Shown in pieces: positions 27,004-35,992 of a stretch of DNA of 64,000 nucleotides. Positions within the stretch are counted from its first letter, which is position 1. Each line of letters begins with the position of its first letter. The stretch is from Microbacterium excoecariae (GTDB lineage Bacteria > Actinomycetota > Actinomycetes > Actinomycetales > Microbacteriaceae), in contig NZ_JAANCO010000001.1 in NCBI RefSeq assembly GCF_011326725.1, positions 1,835,115-1,899,114 of the forward strand, read 5' to 3'. The position numbers and the translations under genes are program-made. The notes beneath the pieces were generated by a model. The model did no database searches. It was not told the DNA's origin and saw only the letters and a list, made by a program, of their open reading frames with translations.

Positions 27004-28593
27004 TTAGTCTTCGACGATCTCGATCTGGCGGATCACGCGCGCGTCGATCGTGCGCCCGATCTCGGCGACGAGCTCGTCCGGCACGCGCGAGTCGACCGTG
27101 ACGACCGACAGCGCCTCGGCGTTCGCGCTCCGCGCGACCTGGAGGCCGTCAATGTTGATGCCCTTGTCGCCGAACTGCTCGGCGTACACCGCGACGATGC
27201 CGGGCCGGTCCGTGTAGATCATCACGAGGTGGTGGTCCGCGAGCGGCACGTCGAGCTCGTAGCCGTTGATGCCGACGAGCTTCTGCACCATGCGCGTGCC
27301 CGCGAGCGTGCCCGCGACGCTCAAGACCGTGCCGTCGGCGAGGGTTCCCGTGAGCGTCGTGAGGTTGCGGAACTCGGGGCTGTCGTGCTCCACCGTCAGG
27401 CGCGACTCGATGCCGCGCTGCTCGGCGAGGACCGGCGCGTTGACGTAGGAGACCTTCTCACTCACGACGCTCGTGAGAATCCCCTTCAGCGCCGCCAGAC
27501 GGTACACGCTCACGTCGTAGTCGGCGAGCTCGCCGCGCACGTCGATCTCGAGGCTCGTGAGCGCGCCGTGGGCGAGGCCACTGAAGACCTGTCCGAGCTT
27601 CTCGACGAGCGCGATGCCGGGCCGCACGAACGGGTCGATGACGCCGCCCGCGACGTTGACGGCGTCGGGCACGAGGTCGCCCTCGAGCGCGAGCTTGACC
27701 GAACGCGCGACCGACACGCCCGCCTTCTCCTGCGCCTCCGCGGTGGAGGCGCCGAGGTGCGGGGTCACGACGGCGCGCGCCTGGCTCGTGAGCGACCGGT
27801 CAGCCGGCGGCTCGCTCGTGAAGACATCGATGCCGGCGCCGGCGATCTCGCCCGCCTCGAGGGCGGCGGCCAGGGCGTCCTCGTCGATGAGGCCGCCGCG
27901 CGCGACGTTCACGACGTAGGCGGTCGACTTCATCGCCTTCAGCTCGGCGGCGCCGATCATGCCGGTCGTCTCGGGCGTCTTCGGCATGTGGATGGTGAGG
28001 AAGTCCATCTGCTGGACGAGGTCCTCGAGCGACAGCAGCTCGACGCCGAGCTGCTGCGCGCGCGCCGCCGTGACGTAGGGGTCGTAGGCGACGACGCGCA
28101 TCCCGAAGGCCTGCATGCGCTGCGCGACGAGCGCGCCGATGCGGCCGAGGCCGACGACGCCGAGCGTCTTCTCGTAGAGCTCGGTGCCCGTGAAGGAGCT
28201 GCGCTTCCACTCGCCCGCCGAGAGCGACGCGTGGGCGGCGGGAATCCGACGGGCCAGGCTGATGATGTGGCCGCAGGTGAGCTCGGCGGCCGAGATGATG
28301 TTCGAGGTCGGGGCGTTGACGACCATGACACCCGCCGTCGTCGCCGCCTTGATGTCGACGTTGTCGAGGCCGACGCCCGCGCGGGCGATGACCTTGAGCT
28401 GCGGCGCGTGCGAGATCGCCTCGGCGTCCATCTTCGTCGCCGAGCGGATGAGCACGGCGTGCGCCTCGGCGAGCGCCTCGAAGAGCGCGGAGCGATCGGT
28501 TCCGTCAACCGATCGCACGTCGAAATCGGGGCCGAGCGCCTCGATCGTTGCGGGTGAGAGCTGTTCTGCGAGCAGGACGACGGGCTTCGACAC
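27004..28593 (-). CDS. serA: D-3-phosphoglycerate dehydrogenase
   Basis: First step of serine biosynthesis. This is the long form: a D-2-hydroxyacid dehydrogenase core (GVVGLGRIGALVAQRM Rossmann motif, NVARGGLIDEDAL, VTPHLGASTAEAQ with the catalytic His), an allosteric substrate-binding domain, and a C-terminal ACT domain. 529 residues from GTG 28593, which AAGGA 7 nt upstream supports. A TAGGCT -10 box lies at 28665-28660. The ACT domain implies serine feedback. Confidence 0.96.
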   Translation of the reverse strand: MSKPVVLLAEQLSPATIEALGPDFDVRSVDGTDRSALFEALAEAHAVLIRSATKMDAEAISHAPQLKVIARAGVGLDNVDIKAATTAGVMVVNAPTSNIISAAELTCGHIISLARRIPAAHASLSAGEWKRSSFTGTELYEKTLGVVGLGRIGALVAQRMQAFGMRVVAYDPYVTAARAQQLGVELLSLEDLVQQMDFLTIHMPKTPETTGMIGAAELKAMKSTAYVVNVARGGLIDEDALAAALEAGEIAGAGIDVFTSEPPADRSLTSQARAVVTPHLGASTAEAQEKAGVSVARSVKLALEGDLVPDAVNVAGGVIDPFVRPGIALVEKLGQVFSGLAHGALTSLEIDVRGELADYDVSVYRLAALKGILTSVVSEKVSYVNAPVLAEQRGIESRLTVEHDSPEFRNLTTLTGTLADGTVLSVAGTLAGTRMVQKLVGINGYELDVPLADHHLVMIYTDRPGIVAVYAEQFGDKGINIDGLQVARSANAEALSVVTVDSRVPDELVAEIGRTIDARVIRQIEIVED

Positions 28594-28695
28594 GGTGAAT
28601 CCTTCGGGGGTGACGCTGCGATGGGACGGCACGCGTGCGCGGCACGCGACCGTGGCCCCAGCCTAGCGCCGCGTGGGCGCCGGGCGGGACGGCTG

Positions 28696-29043
28696 CTATT
28701 GGAAGACCACCTGCGTGGTCGTGTACGCCTGCGCGTTCAGCCAGAAGACCGCGACGACGCCCAGGCCGACGACGAGGTAGAGGGCGAGGCGCCACCACCC
28801 GGCGCGGCGGCCCAGCAGAACAGCCACGACGAACAGGGCCACGGGCAGGGCGATCGTCATGACCATCGCGATCCACGCGAACGGCGTGAGGGATCCCCCC
28901 GCCGCGCTCGCGGTCTGGGCCATCACGACGAGGTAGGACACGCCCGCCCACATGGCGTAGGCGTAGAACAGCCCCGCGATGCCGCTGATCGTCGCCACGA
29001 CCCAGCCGGGCGTGCCGCTCCGGCGCGTGTGTTCCTCGGTCAC
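28696..29043 (-). CDS. Small membrane protein of unknown function
   Basis: 115 residues from GTG 29043, which overlaps the stop of the upstream gene (GTGA). It has three hydrophobic segments (~14-36, 45-70 and 80-100), split by the basic patch GRRAGWWR. It is part of the operon prfB, then two membrane proteins. I do not recognise a functional domain. Confidence 0.7.
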   Translation of the reverse strand: MTEEHTRRSGTPGWVVATISGIAGLFYAYAMWAGVSYLVVMAQTASAAGGSLTPFAWIAMVMTIALPVALFVVAVLLGRRAGWWRLALYLVVGLGVVAVFWLNAQAYTTTQVVFQ

Positions 29044-29516
29044 TGCCCGATCACCCCCACCATCACGAACGGCCACGGCACGAGGACGACCACGCCCGCG
29101 ACAAGCGCCGCGAATCGGATCCATGCGGGGCGCGAGCGGGTGGCCACGAGCGCCGCGACGAACCACAGGAGGGGCGCGAGCATCGCGAGATACATGCTGC
29201 CCTGGAAGATCACGTCCGCGACGCCGCCGGTGGCGAGCTCGATCCATTCGCGCAGGCGCGAGCTGCCGAGGATCCATCCCAGCGTCCAGAGCGCGTAGAC
29301 CCCGCCGAGCACGCCGTAGGCGACGAGGGCGACGTTGCCGATCCCGCCGGCGGCCGGTTCGGCCTCCGCGTCGAGCGGCTCGTGCGCGCCGGTCTCGTCC
29401 AGCGCGGCGCCGGGCGGGGCCGGCCGGGCGGCGCGTTCGCGCGCGGACCCGGTCGGCGTCAGCGTCGGGTCGTCGTCGCCCTCCCAGGTGAAGGCGTCGT
29501 CGTCAGAGGTCGCCAC
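29040..29516 (-). CDS. Membrane protein with acidic cytoplasmic N-terminus
   Basis: 158 residues. The first ~55 are acidic and Pro/Ala-rich (MATSDDDAFTWEGDDDP), followed by three hydrophobic segments. It starts 9 nt after prfB and its stop overlaps the next gene. It shows no motif of any enzyme family I know. Confidence 0.7.
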   Translation of the reverse strand: MATSDDDAFTWEGDDDPTLTPTGSARERAARPAPPGAALDETGAHEPLDAEAEPAAGGIGNVALVAYGVLGGVYALWTLGWILGSSRLREWIELATGGVADVIFQGSMYLAMLAPLLWFVAALVATRSRPAWIRFAALVAGVVVLVPWPFVMVGVIGQ

Positions 29517-29525
29517 GGGCCCGGC

Positions 29526-30635
29526 TCACTCGTCGTCGGACCGCTTGCGCCAGCGGATTCCGGCGTTGATGAGGCCGTCGAGGTCGCCGTCGAACACGTG
29601 GTCCGGCTGCGACATCTCGAAGCCGGTGCGCAGGTCCTTCACGAGCTGCTGCCCGTAGAGGAAGTAGGAGCGAATCTGGTCGCCCCAGCTCGCCGTGATC
29701 GTGCCGGCGAGCTCCTTCTTCTTTGCCGCCTCCTGCTCCTTCTGGAGCAGCAGCAGGCGCGTCTGGAGCACCCGCATGGCGGCCGCGCGGTTCTGAATCT
29801 GCGACTTCTCGTTCTGCATCGAGATGACGATGCCCGTCGGGAGGTGCGTGATGCGCACCGCCGAGTCGGTCGTGTTGACCGACTGGCCGCCCGGGCCCGA
29901 GGAGCGGAAGACGTCGACGCGGATGTCGTTCTCCGGGATGTCGACCTCCTTCGCCTCCTCCATGAGCGGGATGACCTCGACGGCCGCGAAGCTGGTCTGC
30001 CGCTTGTCGGCGGATCCGAAGGGACTGATGCGCGCGAGGCGGTGCGTGCCCGCCTCCACCGACAGCACGCCGTAGGCGTAGGGGGCGTCGACCTCGAAGG
30101 TCGCCGACTTGATGCCCGCGCCCTCGGCGTACGAGGTGTCCATGACCTTCACGGGGTAGCCGTGGCGCTCTGCCCAGCGCAGGTACATGCGCATAAGCAT
30201 CTCGGCGAAGTCGGTCGCGTCGTCGCCGCCGGCGCCCGACCGGATCGTGACGACCGCGGAGCGCTCGTCGTACTCGCCGTCGAGGAGCGTCTGCACCTCG
30301 AGATCCGCGACGTCCTTCTCGAGGGAGGCGAGCTCGGCGCGCGCCTCGGCGGCGGCGTCCTCGTCCTCCATCTCGTTCGCGAGATCGACCATGACCTCGA
30401 GATCGTCGAGCCGCTGCCCGACGCCCGAGACCTTGCGAATGGCGGCCTTGCGGTGGCTCAGCGCGCTCGTGACCTTCTGCGCGTTCTCCTGATCGCTCCA
30501 GAGGTCGGGGTCGGCGGCCTGCTCCTCGAGCCGCGCGACCTCGGCGCGCAGGGTCTCGACGTCGACCACCTCGGAGATGGTGTCGTAGGTGGTGCGCAGG
30601 GCCTGGATGTCGGCGGACAGATCAAGTTCAAGCAT
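29526..30635 (-). CDS. prfB: Peptide chain release factor 2
   Basis: Releases peptides at UGA and UAA codons. The stop-codon recognition motif SPF is in [14 protein letters not shown], and the catalytic GGQ is in [17 protein letters not shown]. It is 369 residues in one uninterrupted frame. The programmed +1 frameshift (in-frame TGA near codon 25) that regulates prfB in E. coli is absent. It heads an operon with two small membrane proteins. Confidence 0.97.
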   Translation of the reverse strand: MLELDLSADIQALRTTYDTISEVVDVETLRAEVARLEEQAADPDLWSDQENAQKVTSALSHRKAAIRKVSGVGQRLDDLEVMVDLANEMEDEDAAAEARAELASLEKDVADLEVQTLLDGEYDERSAVVTIRSGAGGDDATDFAEMLMRMYLRWAERHGYPVKVMDTSYAEGAGIKSATFEVDAPYAYGVLSVEAGTHRLARISPFGSADKRQTSFAAVEVIPLMEEAKEVDIPENDIRVDVFRSSGPGGQSVNTTDSAVRITHLPTGIVISMQNEKSQIQNRAAAMRVLQTRLLLLQKEQEAAKKKELAGTITASWGDQIRSYFLYGQQLVKDLRTGFEMSQPDHVFDGDLDGLINAGIRWRKRSDDE

Positions 30636-30698
30636 GACCAGCGAAGCTTATCGCGCCGCCGCTGTGACCGGGCCTCGGCGCGCTAGCGTGGGCTCTCG

Positions 30699-31988
30699 AT
30701 GAGTGACGATGAGGCGCCGGGAGCCCGCGAGGCGATCCGCCGCTACTGGCCGATGATCTACGCGCCGACCGCGCTGTATTCGATGGGGGTGGGGTCCCTC
30801 GTCCCCGTCCTCCCGACGATCGCGGGAGACCTCGGAGCCACGCTCGCGACCGCGGCCCTCGTCGCCGCGGCGCTCGTGGTGGGTCAGCTCGTCGGCAACA
30901 TTCCCGCCGGCGCTCTCGTCGCGCGCGTGGGCGAGCGGCGCGCGATGATCGCGGCCGCGCTCGTCGAACTCGGCGGCATCGCCACGATGCTCCTCGCCCC
31001 GGGCGTGCCCGTGCTGGCGGCCGGGGCGCTTGTGGTGGGCGGCTGCGCCTCGGTGTTCGCGCTCGCGCGGCACGCCTTCATGACGGCGCGCGTGCCGTTC
31101 GCGTCGCGCGCGCGGGCGCTCGCCCTCGTCGGGGGATCCTTTCGCTTGGGGACCTTCACGGGGCCCGTCATCGCCGCCGCGCTCATCTGGGCGACGGGAT
31201 CCGAGCGCTCGACGCTCTGGTTCTTCGGCGCGTGCACCCTTGGGGTCGCGTTCCTCGTCGCCTTCGGCCCCGATCCGGAGGAGAAGGCGCGGGCGGCAGA
31301 GCGCCTCGCTGCGCGCGACGCCGACGCGGAGGACACGGGCGAGCCGGTGACCGGCTCGATCCCCGCCGACGAGCGCACGGGGCTGTTTCGCACGATCTGG
31401 CGCCACCGCCACGTGCTGTCGCGCCTCGGGCTCGCGGCCGCCTCCCTCGCCGCGGTGCGCGCGGGCCGGCAGGCCGTCCTCCCGCTGTGGGGCCTCTCGA
31501 TCGGGCTCGACTCCGCGAACACCGCGCTCATCGTCGGCGTCGCGGGCGCCGTGGAGTTCTCCCTGTTCTACGCGAGCGGCCAGGTCATGGACAGGTTCGG
31601 ACGCATCTGGGCGACGGTTCCTTCCCAGGTCTTGATGGGATCCGCCTTCTTCAGCCTGGCCTTCACGCACGAGCTCGGCACCTCCGCGATGTGGTTCGGG
31701 GTGTTCGCGGTCGTCGTCGGCGTCGGCAACGGGCTGTCCTCTGGAGCGCTTTTGACGCTCGGAGCCGACGTCGCCCCGCGCGAGAACACGGCGGGATTCC
31801 TCGGCGCGTGGCGGACCCTCACCGACGGTGGCGCCGCCCTCACGCCGCTAATCGTCTCGGCGCTCACGGCGGCCGCGTCGTTGCCCGTCGCCACCGGCGC
31901 CGTGGGACTCGTCGGCCTCGCCGGAGCGGTGGGATTCTGGCGCTGGGTACCGCGCCACGGCTCGCGCCCGCCGGGTGCGTTGCGCTAG
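30699..31988 (+). CDS. MFS transporter
   Basis: 429 residues with 12 predicted TM segments and a ~40-residue charged central loop (PEEKARAAERLAARDADAED). Motif A-like basic loops are GALVARVGERRAMI and GQVMDRFGRIW. A TAGCGT hexamer lies 9 nt before the ATG. Its last 4 nt overlap the convergent Tad minor-pilin gene. Substrate is unknown. Confidence 0.85.
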   Translation: MSDDEAPGAREAIRRYWPMIYAPTALYSMGVGSLVPVLPTIAGDLGATLATAALVAAALVVGQLVGNIPAGALVARVGERRAMIAAALVELGGIATMLLAPGVPVLAAGALVVGGCASVFALARHAFMTARVPFASRARALALVGGSFRLGTFTGPVIAAALIWATGSERSTLWFFGACTLGVAFLVAFGPDPEEKARAAERLAARDADAEDTGEPVTGSIPADERTGLFRTIWRHRHVLSRLGLAAASLAAVRAGRQAVLPLWGLSIGLDSANTALIVGVAGAVEFSLFYASGQVMDRFGRIWATVPSQVLMGSAFFSLAFTHELGTSAMWFGVFAVVVGVGNGLSSGALLTLGADVAPRENTAGFLGAWRTLTDGGAALTPLIVSALTAAASLPVATGAVGLVGLAGAVGFWRWVPRHGSRPPGALR

Positions 31989-32398
31989 CCCGCCAGCGCC
32001 GTGCGCCCCGTGCCCGTGGCCGACAGCCAGACGCCGTCCGGCACGAGCGCCGCGACGAGGAACGGCTCCCAGCGCGCGGCCACGACGACGCGGGCGGTCC
32101 CGCCCGCGGTCACGTCGAGCGCCTCGATGCGGGCGTCGTCCGGGGACAGCGCGACGATGTCGGCGGCCTGCGACCGGGCGCGCTCCGCGTCGAGGCGGAT
32201 CCCCACCCCGCCGCCCGAGGGCACGACGACGAACCCCTCCGTCGCCGCGAGGGCGGCCGCATCGGCCGACGCGTCGAGCCGCTTCTGCGCGAGGTAGAGC
32301 GACGTGGCGTTCGCGCACACGAGGATGAGCGCCAGCGCGAGCGCGACGTAGCCGGCCACGAGCGGGAGCACGCTGCCGTCGTCGTCGCGGGCCCTCAC
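31985..32398 (-). CDS. TadE-like helicase/secretion-neighbourhood protein (Tad pilus locus)
   Basis: 137 residues from GTG 32398, overlapping the upstream stop (GTGA). A short charged N-terminus with DDDGSVLP is followed by one TM segment and a secreted domain with ASADAAALAATEGF. This is the usual pattern of the last Rv3660c-neighbourhood TadE-like protein in actinobacterial Flp pilus loci. It is the last gene of the remaining tad operon. Confidence 0.75.
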   Translation of the reverse strand: MRARDDDGSVLPLVAGYVALALALILVCANATSLYLAQKRLDASADAAALAATEGFVVVPSGGGVGIRLDAERARSQAADIVALSPDDARIEALDVTAGGTARVVVAARWEPFLVAALVPDGVWLSATGTGRTALAG

Positions 32399-32835
32399 GG
32401 CACGGCCGCCCGCTCGACGCGGAAGGCGGCGCGCGCCTCGATCGGAACCGCCGCGGCGTCCTGGAGCCCCCACACGTCCGGCACGAGCGGGAGCGCGACG
32501 CGCGTGGAGATCGTGACGACGACGATGGCGCCCGCCTCGGGGCACGCGGCGCGCGCGTTCTCGCACTGGACACTCATGTCCACCGCCTGCGGATCCAACC
32601 CGTATGCGGCTGCCGCGTCGACGCGGACCGCCTCGGGCGCCCCGGCCGCCCCGCTCGCGACCGACCGGGCGACGAGGCGCGCCGTCGTCTCGGCGCCGAG
32701 GGCGGCGTTCTGCAGGGCCGACAGCGCGACGACAAGATAGACGAGCGGCACGAGGAGGACGAGCCCCGCCACGAGAAACTCCAGGGACGCGCTCCCGCGC
32801 TCCGCGTCGTCATCCGAACACCTCCGCGGGAGCAC
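32395..32835 (-). CDS. TadE-family minor pilin / pilus assembly protein
   Basis: 146 residues. The prepilin-like signature ERGSASLEFLVAGLVLLVP combines GSxxxEF with an N-terminal hydrophobic helix, as in TadE/TadF pseudopilins processed by a TadV-type peptidase. Two cysteines (CENARAAC) could form a disulfide. The start overlaps the preceding TadE gene by 26 nt. Confidence 0.8.
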   Translation of the reverse strand: MLPRRCSDDDAERGSASLEFLVAGLVLLVPLVYLVVALSALQNAALGAETTARLVARSVASGAAGAPEAVRVDAAAAYGLDPQAVDMSVQCENARAACPEAGAIVVVTISTRVALPLVPDVWGLQDAAAVPIEARAAFRVERAAVP

Positions 32836-33196
32836 GGGCGGTCACCTCCGTCCCGCGCGCGGGCCCGAGGAAGCCCACGAGCGGCAGCGTCGCGTCGATG
32901 CGCACGGTGATCACCGCGACGCCGCTCGATGTGCCGCGTTCGAACGCGACGGAGTCGATGGCGTCGTGGCCTACGGCCCTCTCCACGAGCGCCCGCGCCC
33001 GGGCCTCCGCCTCGGCGGGGGTCGCGTCGGCGAGGGCGGCATGGAAGGCGGCCTCCACCGCCGCGTCCTGCACGACGTTGCGGACGTACGCGGCGAGGCC
33101 GAGCTGCACCACGCCCAGCGTGAACGTGGTGAGGAGCACGCTCACGAGGAGGAACTCGACCGTCGCGGATCCGCGCTCGTCCCGCATGCGTCTCAC
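32810..33196 (-). CDS. TadE-family pilus assembly protein
   Basis: 128 residues. The signature ERGSATVEFLLVSVLLTTF shows the prepilin cleavage region with Glu at position +5 and a hydrophobic helix. The rest is a secreted beta-rich domain. The ATG overlaps the stop of the truncated upstream frame (ATGA), so it was the first minor pilin after the missing major pilin and tadBC genes. Confidence 0.82.
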   Translation of the reverse strand: MRRMRDERGSATVEFLLVSVLLTTFTLGVVQLGLAAYVRNVVQDAAVEAAFHAALADATPAEAEARARALVERAVGHDAIDSVAFERGTSSGVAVITVRIDATLPLVGFLGPARGTEVTARAPAEVFG

Positions 33197-33387
33197 ATGC
33201 CCGTGACGCGGGAGATGGCCTGCTCGAAGACGCCCGTGAGCGCCGGGCCAGCCAGGGCCCAGATCACGACGACGAGCCCGGTCATGACATTCTCAGGGTA
33301 ATCGTCGTCGATCCCACCCCCCCACCTACCCAAAATCGCCCAAAGCCCCGTGTGCAGGTAGTAGTCGGCCTCCGCACGTGCGCGCAT
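33193..33387 (-). pseudogene. Stub of a Tad-locus gene (possible Flp/DUF4244-type pilin 3' end)
   Basis: The last ~33 residues (ENVMTGLVVVIWALAGPALTG and on to the stop) form one hydrophobic helix and an amphipathic tail. They keep an ATGA coupling with tadE, as expected for the gene just upstream. The N-terminal half of this frame is low quality and lies in DNA that looks like the island junction (~33290). I infer that only the 3' end of the original gene survives. A real 64-residue protein is possible but less likely. Confidence 0.45.
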
Positions 33388-33424
33388 TTTTGAGGGATCG
33401 CGCCCGACCGCCCTAGCCTTGCGG

Positions 33425-34240
33425 TCAGCCGCCGTCTACCACTTGACGGTGTTCGCTCTGTTCCCGGTCACGGCGCTTCGCAATTGCCTCAGCGCGCTTA
33501 ACGCTCTGCTTCGCGATGTAGCGCGTCAGGGCGCCGATTCGATGAGTGCTCGCGAGCTGGTATCGCCGCGCGACGAATTTCGCATCCTGCAATTGCATTT
33601 CGCGATAGAGCTCACGCATAAGGACCTCACGAAAATACGTATCTAGCTTGGTCACGTTTCGTAGACCCGCACGCGCGACTTCCAAATTCTGATCTGTCTG
33701 CACCGAGTTAAACGCGTCGACAATTTTTGCGCGCGTGTTATCAATCTCAATTATCTTGTTAGAGACCTCTACATCCGCGTGAACTTGTGCCTCCGAGAGC
33801 GTGACTCGCCATGCTTCCGTTGCAATCTTGACTCGCTCGCTTAGTGCATCGGAGGCCGATCTGATGGAAATTTTCACGGCTTGCGGCATGCTTTCCGGCG
33901 ATGAATCGTCTGGCAAGGCTTGCCGGATCTGATCCAAAACAGAGCCCCAGTCTTGCACCAGACGGCTGGTGGCTATGCCAAGCTCGTTAACCGCCGTAAT
34001 AGTTCGGACCCGAAACTGTCGAAACTCGCTCGATTCATCCTCTTGCACTTCGATGAGGCGCAAACGAAGGCTAGTTCTTGCGGTCATCCACCCCCCGAAC
34101 ATGATTCCAACCACCCCGAATATGGCTGGAAGGAAGCTACTCAGAATGTCCACCGAGATCGCAAGTGCCATTTCCGAATCACCCTCAAACGTCATGGCTG
34201 GAGCGTAACGCGCGACCGCGGCGTGAGGTGTATCAATCAT
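33425..34240 (-). CDS. Single-TM helical protein of unknown function
   Basis: 271 residues from ATG 34240, which overlaps the XRE gene by 8 nt. A hydrophobic segment at ~35-55 (SSFLPAIFGVVGIMFGGW) is followed by ~210 residues of predicted helix and coiled coil, ending in a basic tail (KRAEAIAKRRDREQ). The codon use is less GC-rich than in the chromosome around it. The layout matches the protein at 34458-35030. I do not recognise a family. Confidence 0.7.
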   Translation of the reverse strand: MIDTPHAAVARYAPAMTFEGDSEMALAISVDILSSFLPAIFGVVGIMFGGWMTARTSLRLRLIEVQEDESSEFRQFRVRTITAVNELGIATSRLVQDWGSVLDQIRQALPDDSSPESMPQAVKISIRSASDALSERVKIATEAWRVTLSEAQVHADVEVSNKIIEIDNTRAKIVDAFNSVQTDQNLEVARAGLRNVTKLDTYFREVLMRELYREMQLQDAKFVARRYQLASTHRIGALTRYIAKQSVKRAEAIAKRRDREQSEHRQVVDGG

Positions 34241-34448
34241 CGAGCGGGCCGAACCACTCGGCTGCGTCGTATCCAAGCGCTCCGCCGACGCGGTGCCACG
34301 CCCTCAGGCCGTCCGCCCAGTCGCCACGTTCCCCGGATTCCATGTGTCTAAGCGTCGCAATGCCCACGCCGGACCGTTCAGACAGTTCCTGGAGGCTCAG
34401 CCCGCGCTCCTCACGGATCGCGCGCAACCACGCCCGCATCGCGTACAC
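34233..34448 (-). CDS. XRE-family transcriptional regulator
   Basis: 71 residues, essentially one Cro/CI helix-turn-helix: LQELSERSGVGIATLRHMES. GTG 34448 is preceded by GAGGAG 5 nt upstream. It sits between two single-TM helical proteins, 9 nt after one and overlapping the other. It most likely represses this three-gene operon. Confidence 0.85.
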   Translation of the reverse strand: MYAMRAWLRAIREERGLSLQELSERSGVGIATLRHMESGERGDWADGLRAWHRVGGALGYDAAEWFGPLDD

Positions 34449-34457
34449 CGACGCTCC

Positions 34458-35030
34458 TCACGACCTTCGATATGTCAGCGCAGCACGAGTCTCGTCATTG
34501 CTCAGCGAATGCGCACGCCCCTCAACAGCTCCAGCCGCGAAGTTGATGCCATGGTAGGCGCCGTGCATGCTGTCGAGCGCGAGGTCAACTGCTTCAAACA
34601 CGACCCCGAGAGCGCCTTCCGCACTGTCCTGGGTGTACTCACGCCGAAATCGCGCGATTGCAGACGCGTTCGCCAAGGCGCGCGAAGCTGTGTTGATTCC
34701 CACAGCGGCCGCGTAGTCGCGAATGCGCACGACCGCGCCAGCGACCTTTGACGCGTACTCGCGCTGCCAGATCGACTCGTAGACAGCATCTTCGCCACTC
34801 GCGCCGATCGCCACTTCGCGAAACCGGGTGAATAGATCCATTAGCTCGCGAATCTCGGCTCGCTGCTCCTCGCGCTCCTCGCGGGCTACTTGCGAGGCCT
34901 CGTCTCGCGCATGCTGTTCAGCGTCATTCTTGCCCCGACGCCGCTCCAAGGCGATATTCGCCCCCTGAGTCACGACGACACCGACCAGCGCCGACAGGGC
35001 GGGTAGCGCAAAGGACCAGAACTCAGACAC
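34458..35030 (-). CDS. Single-TM helical protein of unknown function
   Basis: 190 residues from GTG 35030. The N-terminal hydrophobic segment (SFALPALSALVGVVVTQGAN) is followed by a charged coiled coil rich in Glu/Arg (SQVAREEREEQRAEIREL), then helices. It is first in the operon with the XRE regulator. Its architecture resembles the third gene's, suggesting distant paralogues or partner subunits. No enzymatic motif is visible. Confidence 0.7.
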   Translation of the reverse strand: MSEFWSFALPALSALVGVVVTQGANIALERRRGKNDAEQHARDEASQVAREEREEQRAEIRELMDLFTRFREVAIGASGEDAVYESIWQREYASKVAGAVVRIRDYAAAVGINTASRALANASAIARFRREYTQDSAEGALGVVFEAVDLALDSMHGAYHGINFAAGAVEGRAHSLSNDETRAALTYRRS

Positions 35031-35293
35031 ACCTGAACTGTACCCGCGAGCGCGTGGCACGAAATGCTGGCAGCTCACTTCGACGCGAGGAAAACGGGAC
35101 TGCTGCAGGGGTAGGTGACAGGTTGTAGTCACGCCGCAAACAAGCACAACGCCAATCGAAGGGGGCTGGGCGTGAACCTCGACGCATCGAGTGACCCCGG
35201 TGATGAGCAATTGCAGGCAGGCTGCAAATCCCTCGCGGTTACTCCGCACACCTGAAGTCCCGCCCGCAGGTGGCGGCGTGCTCGATCGAGCGT

Positions 35294-35965
35294 CTACTGG
35301 GCGGCGCGTTCTGGGCCGACCCCGCCAAAGCCATCCATCGCCTGCGAGATCAGCGTTGACAGCTCAGCACTGATGCTCGTGAGCCGATCTCGCAGTCCGA
35401 CCAGCTCGGCCTCGTTGATGTACCGGACGGTATATCCGGGGACATCATTGCCGAACGATTGTTTCATCGCGACGTATCCATCCTGCGAGAAGGCGTTCTG
35501 CTTCCCCAGTAGGAACTTCGCGTCGACGTAGACGCCGTGGACGATGTAATGACGGAAGTCCAATGCATCCGTGAAGCGCTCGTGCAACTCGTCGGGGATC
35601 TTGCCCTTGAGCTTTCTGAGCAGCCTGGTGCTAGTAGATCCGAACCCATCGACGGCCTTGTCGAGGTCGCCACTGCGTAGTTGTAGCAACTCGCTCGCAT
35701 GTTCCTCGGCGACAGCGCAGCAGATCACGACCTCACCGATCAGCTCATTCAGCCGAGGCGGAAGGTTCGTGACCGATGGAGCTTGCTCGGCAACGTGATG
35801 TCCAGTGCGCAGGGCATGCATCCGGTATTCAAGCAACTGTTGCAATCGCTTCAGTTCAGCGATCGTGGCCGCTCCGGTAGTCATGCGGAAGATGAGTTCG
35901 TCGGCTTCGTCCTGCCACTGCTCGGCCGTCAGTGCAAAGCCGAATGTGGTCTGCCCGTCATCCAT
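35294..35965 (-). CDS. Unknown protein with a HEPN-like RxxxxH motif
   Basis: 223 residues from ATG 35965 (MDDGQTTFGF). It is all-helical by composition. The segment LDFRHYIVHGVYVD contains Arg-x4-His followed by Gly, as in HEPN-type helical domains, some of which are RNases. It stands alone on the minus strand in the island. The HEPN assignment rests on this motif and helical content only. Confidence 0.65.
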   Translation of the reverse strand: MDDGQTTFGFALTAEQWQDEADELIFRMTTGAATIAELKRLQQLLEYRMHALRTGHHVAEQAPSVTNLPPRLNELIGEVVICCAVAEEHASELLQLRSGDLDKAVDGFGSTSTRLLRKLKGKIPDELHERFTDALDFRHYIVHGVYVDAKFLLGKQNAFSQDGYVAMKQSFGNDVPGYTVRYINEAELVGLRDRLTSISAELSTLISQAMDGFGGVGPERAAQ

Positions 35966-35992
35966 TAGGAACCCCGATTGCCATGACCTCAA

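Noticed and set aside
29526-30635. Programmed +1 frameshift in prfB
   Set aside because: The frame is continuous from the start with no in-frame TGA or CTTTGA slippery site near codon 25.
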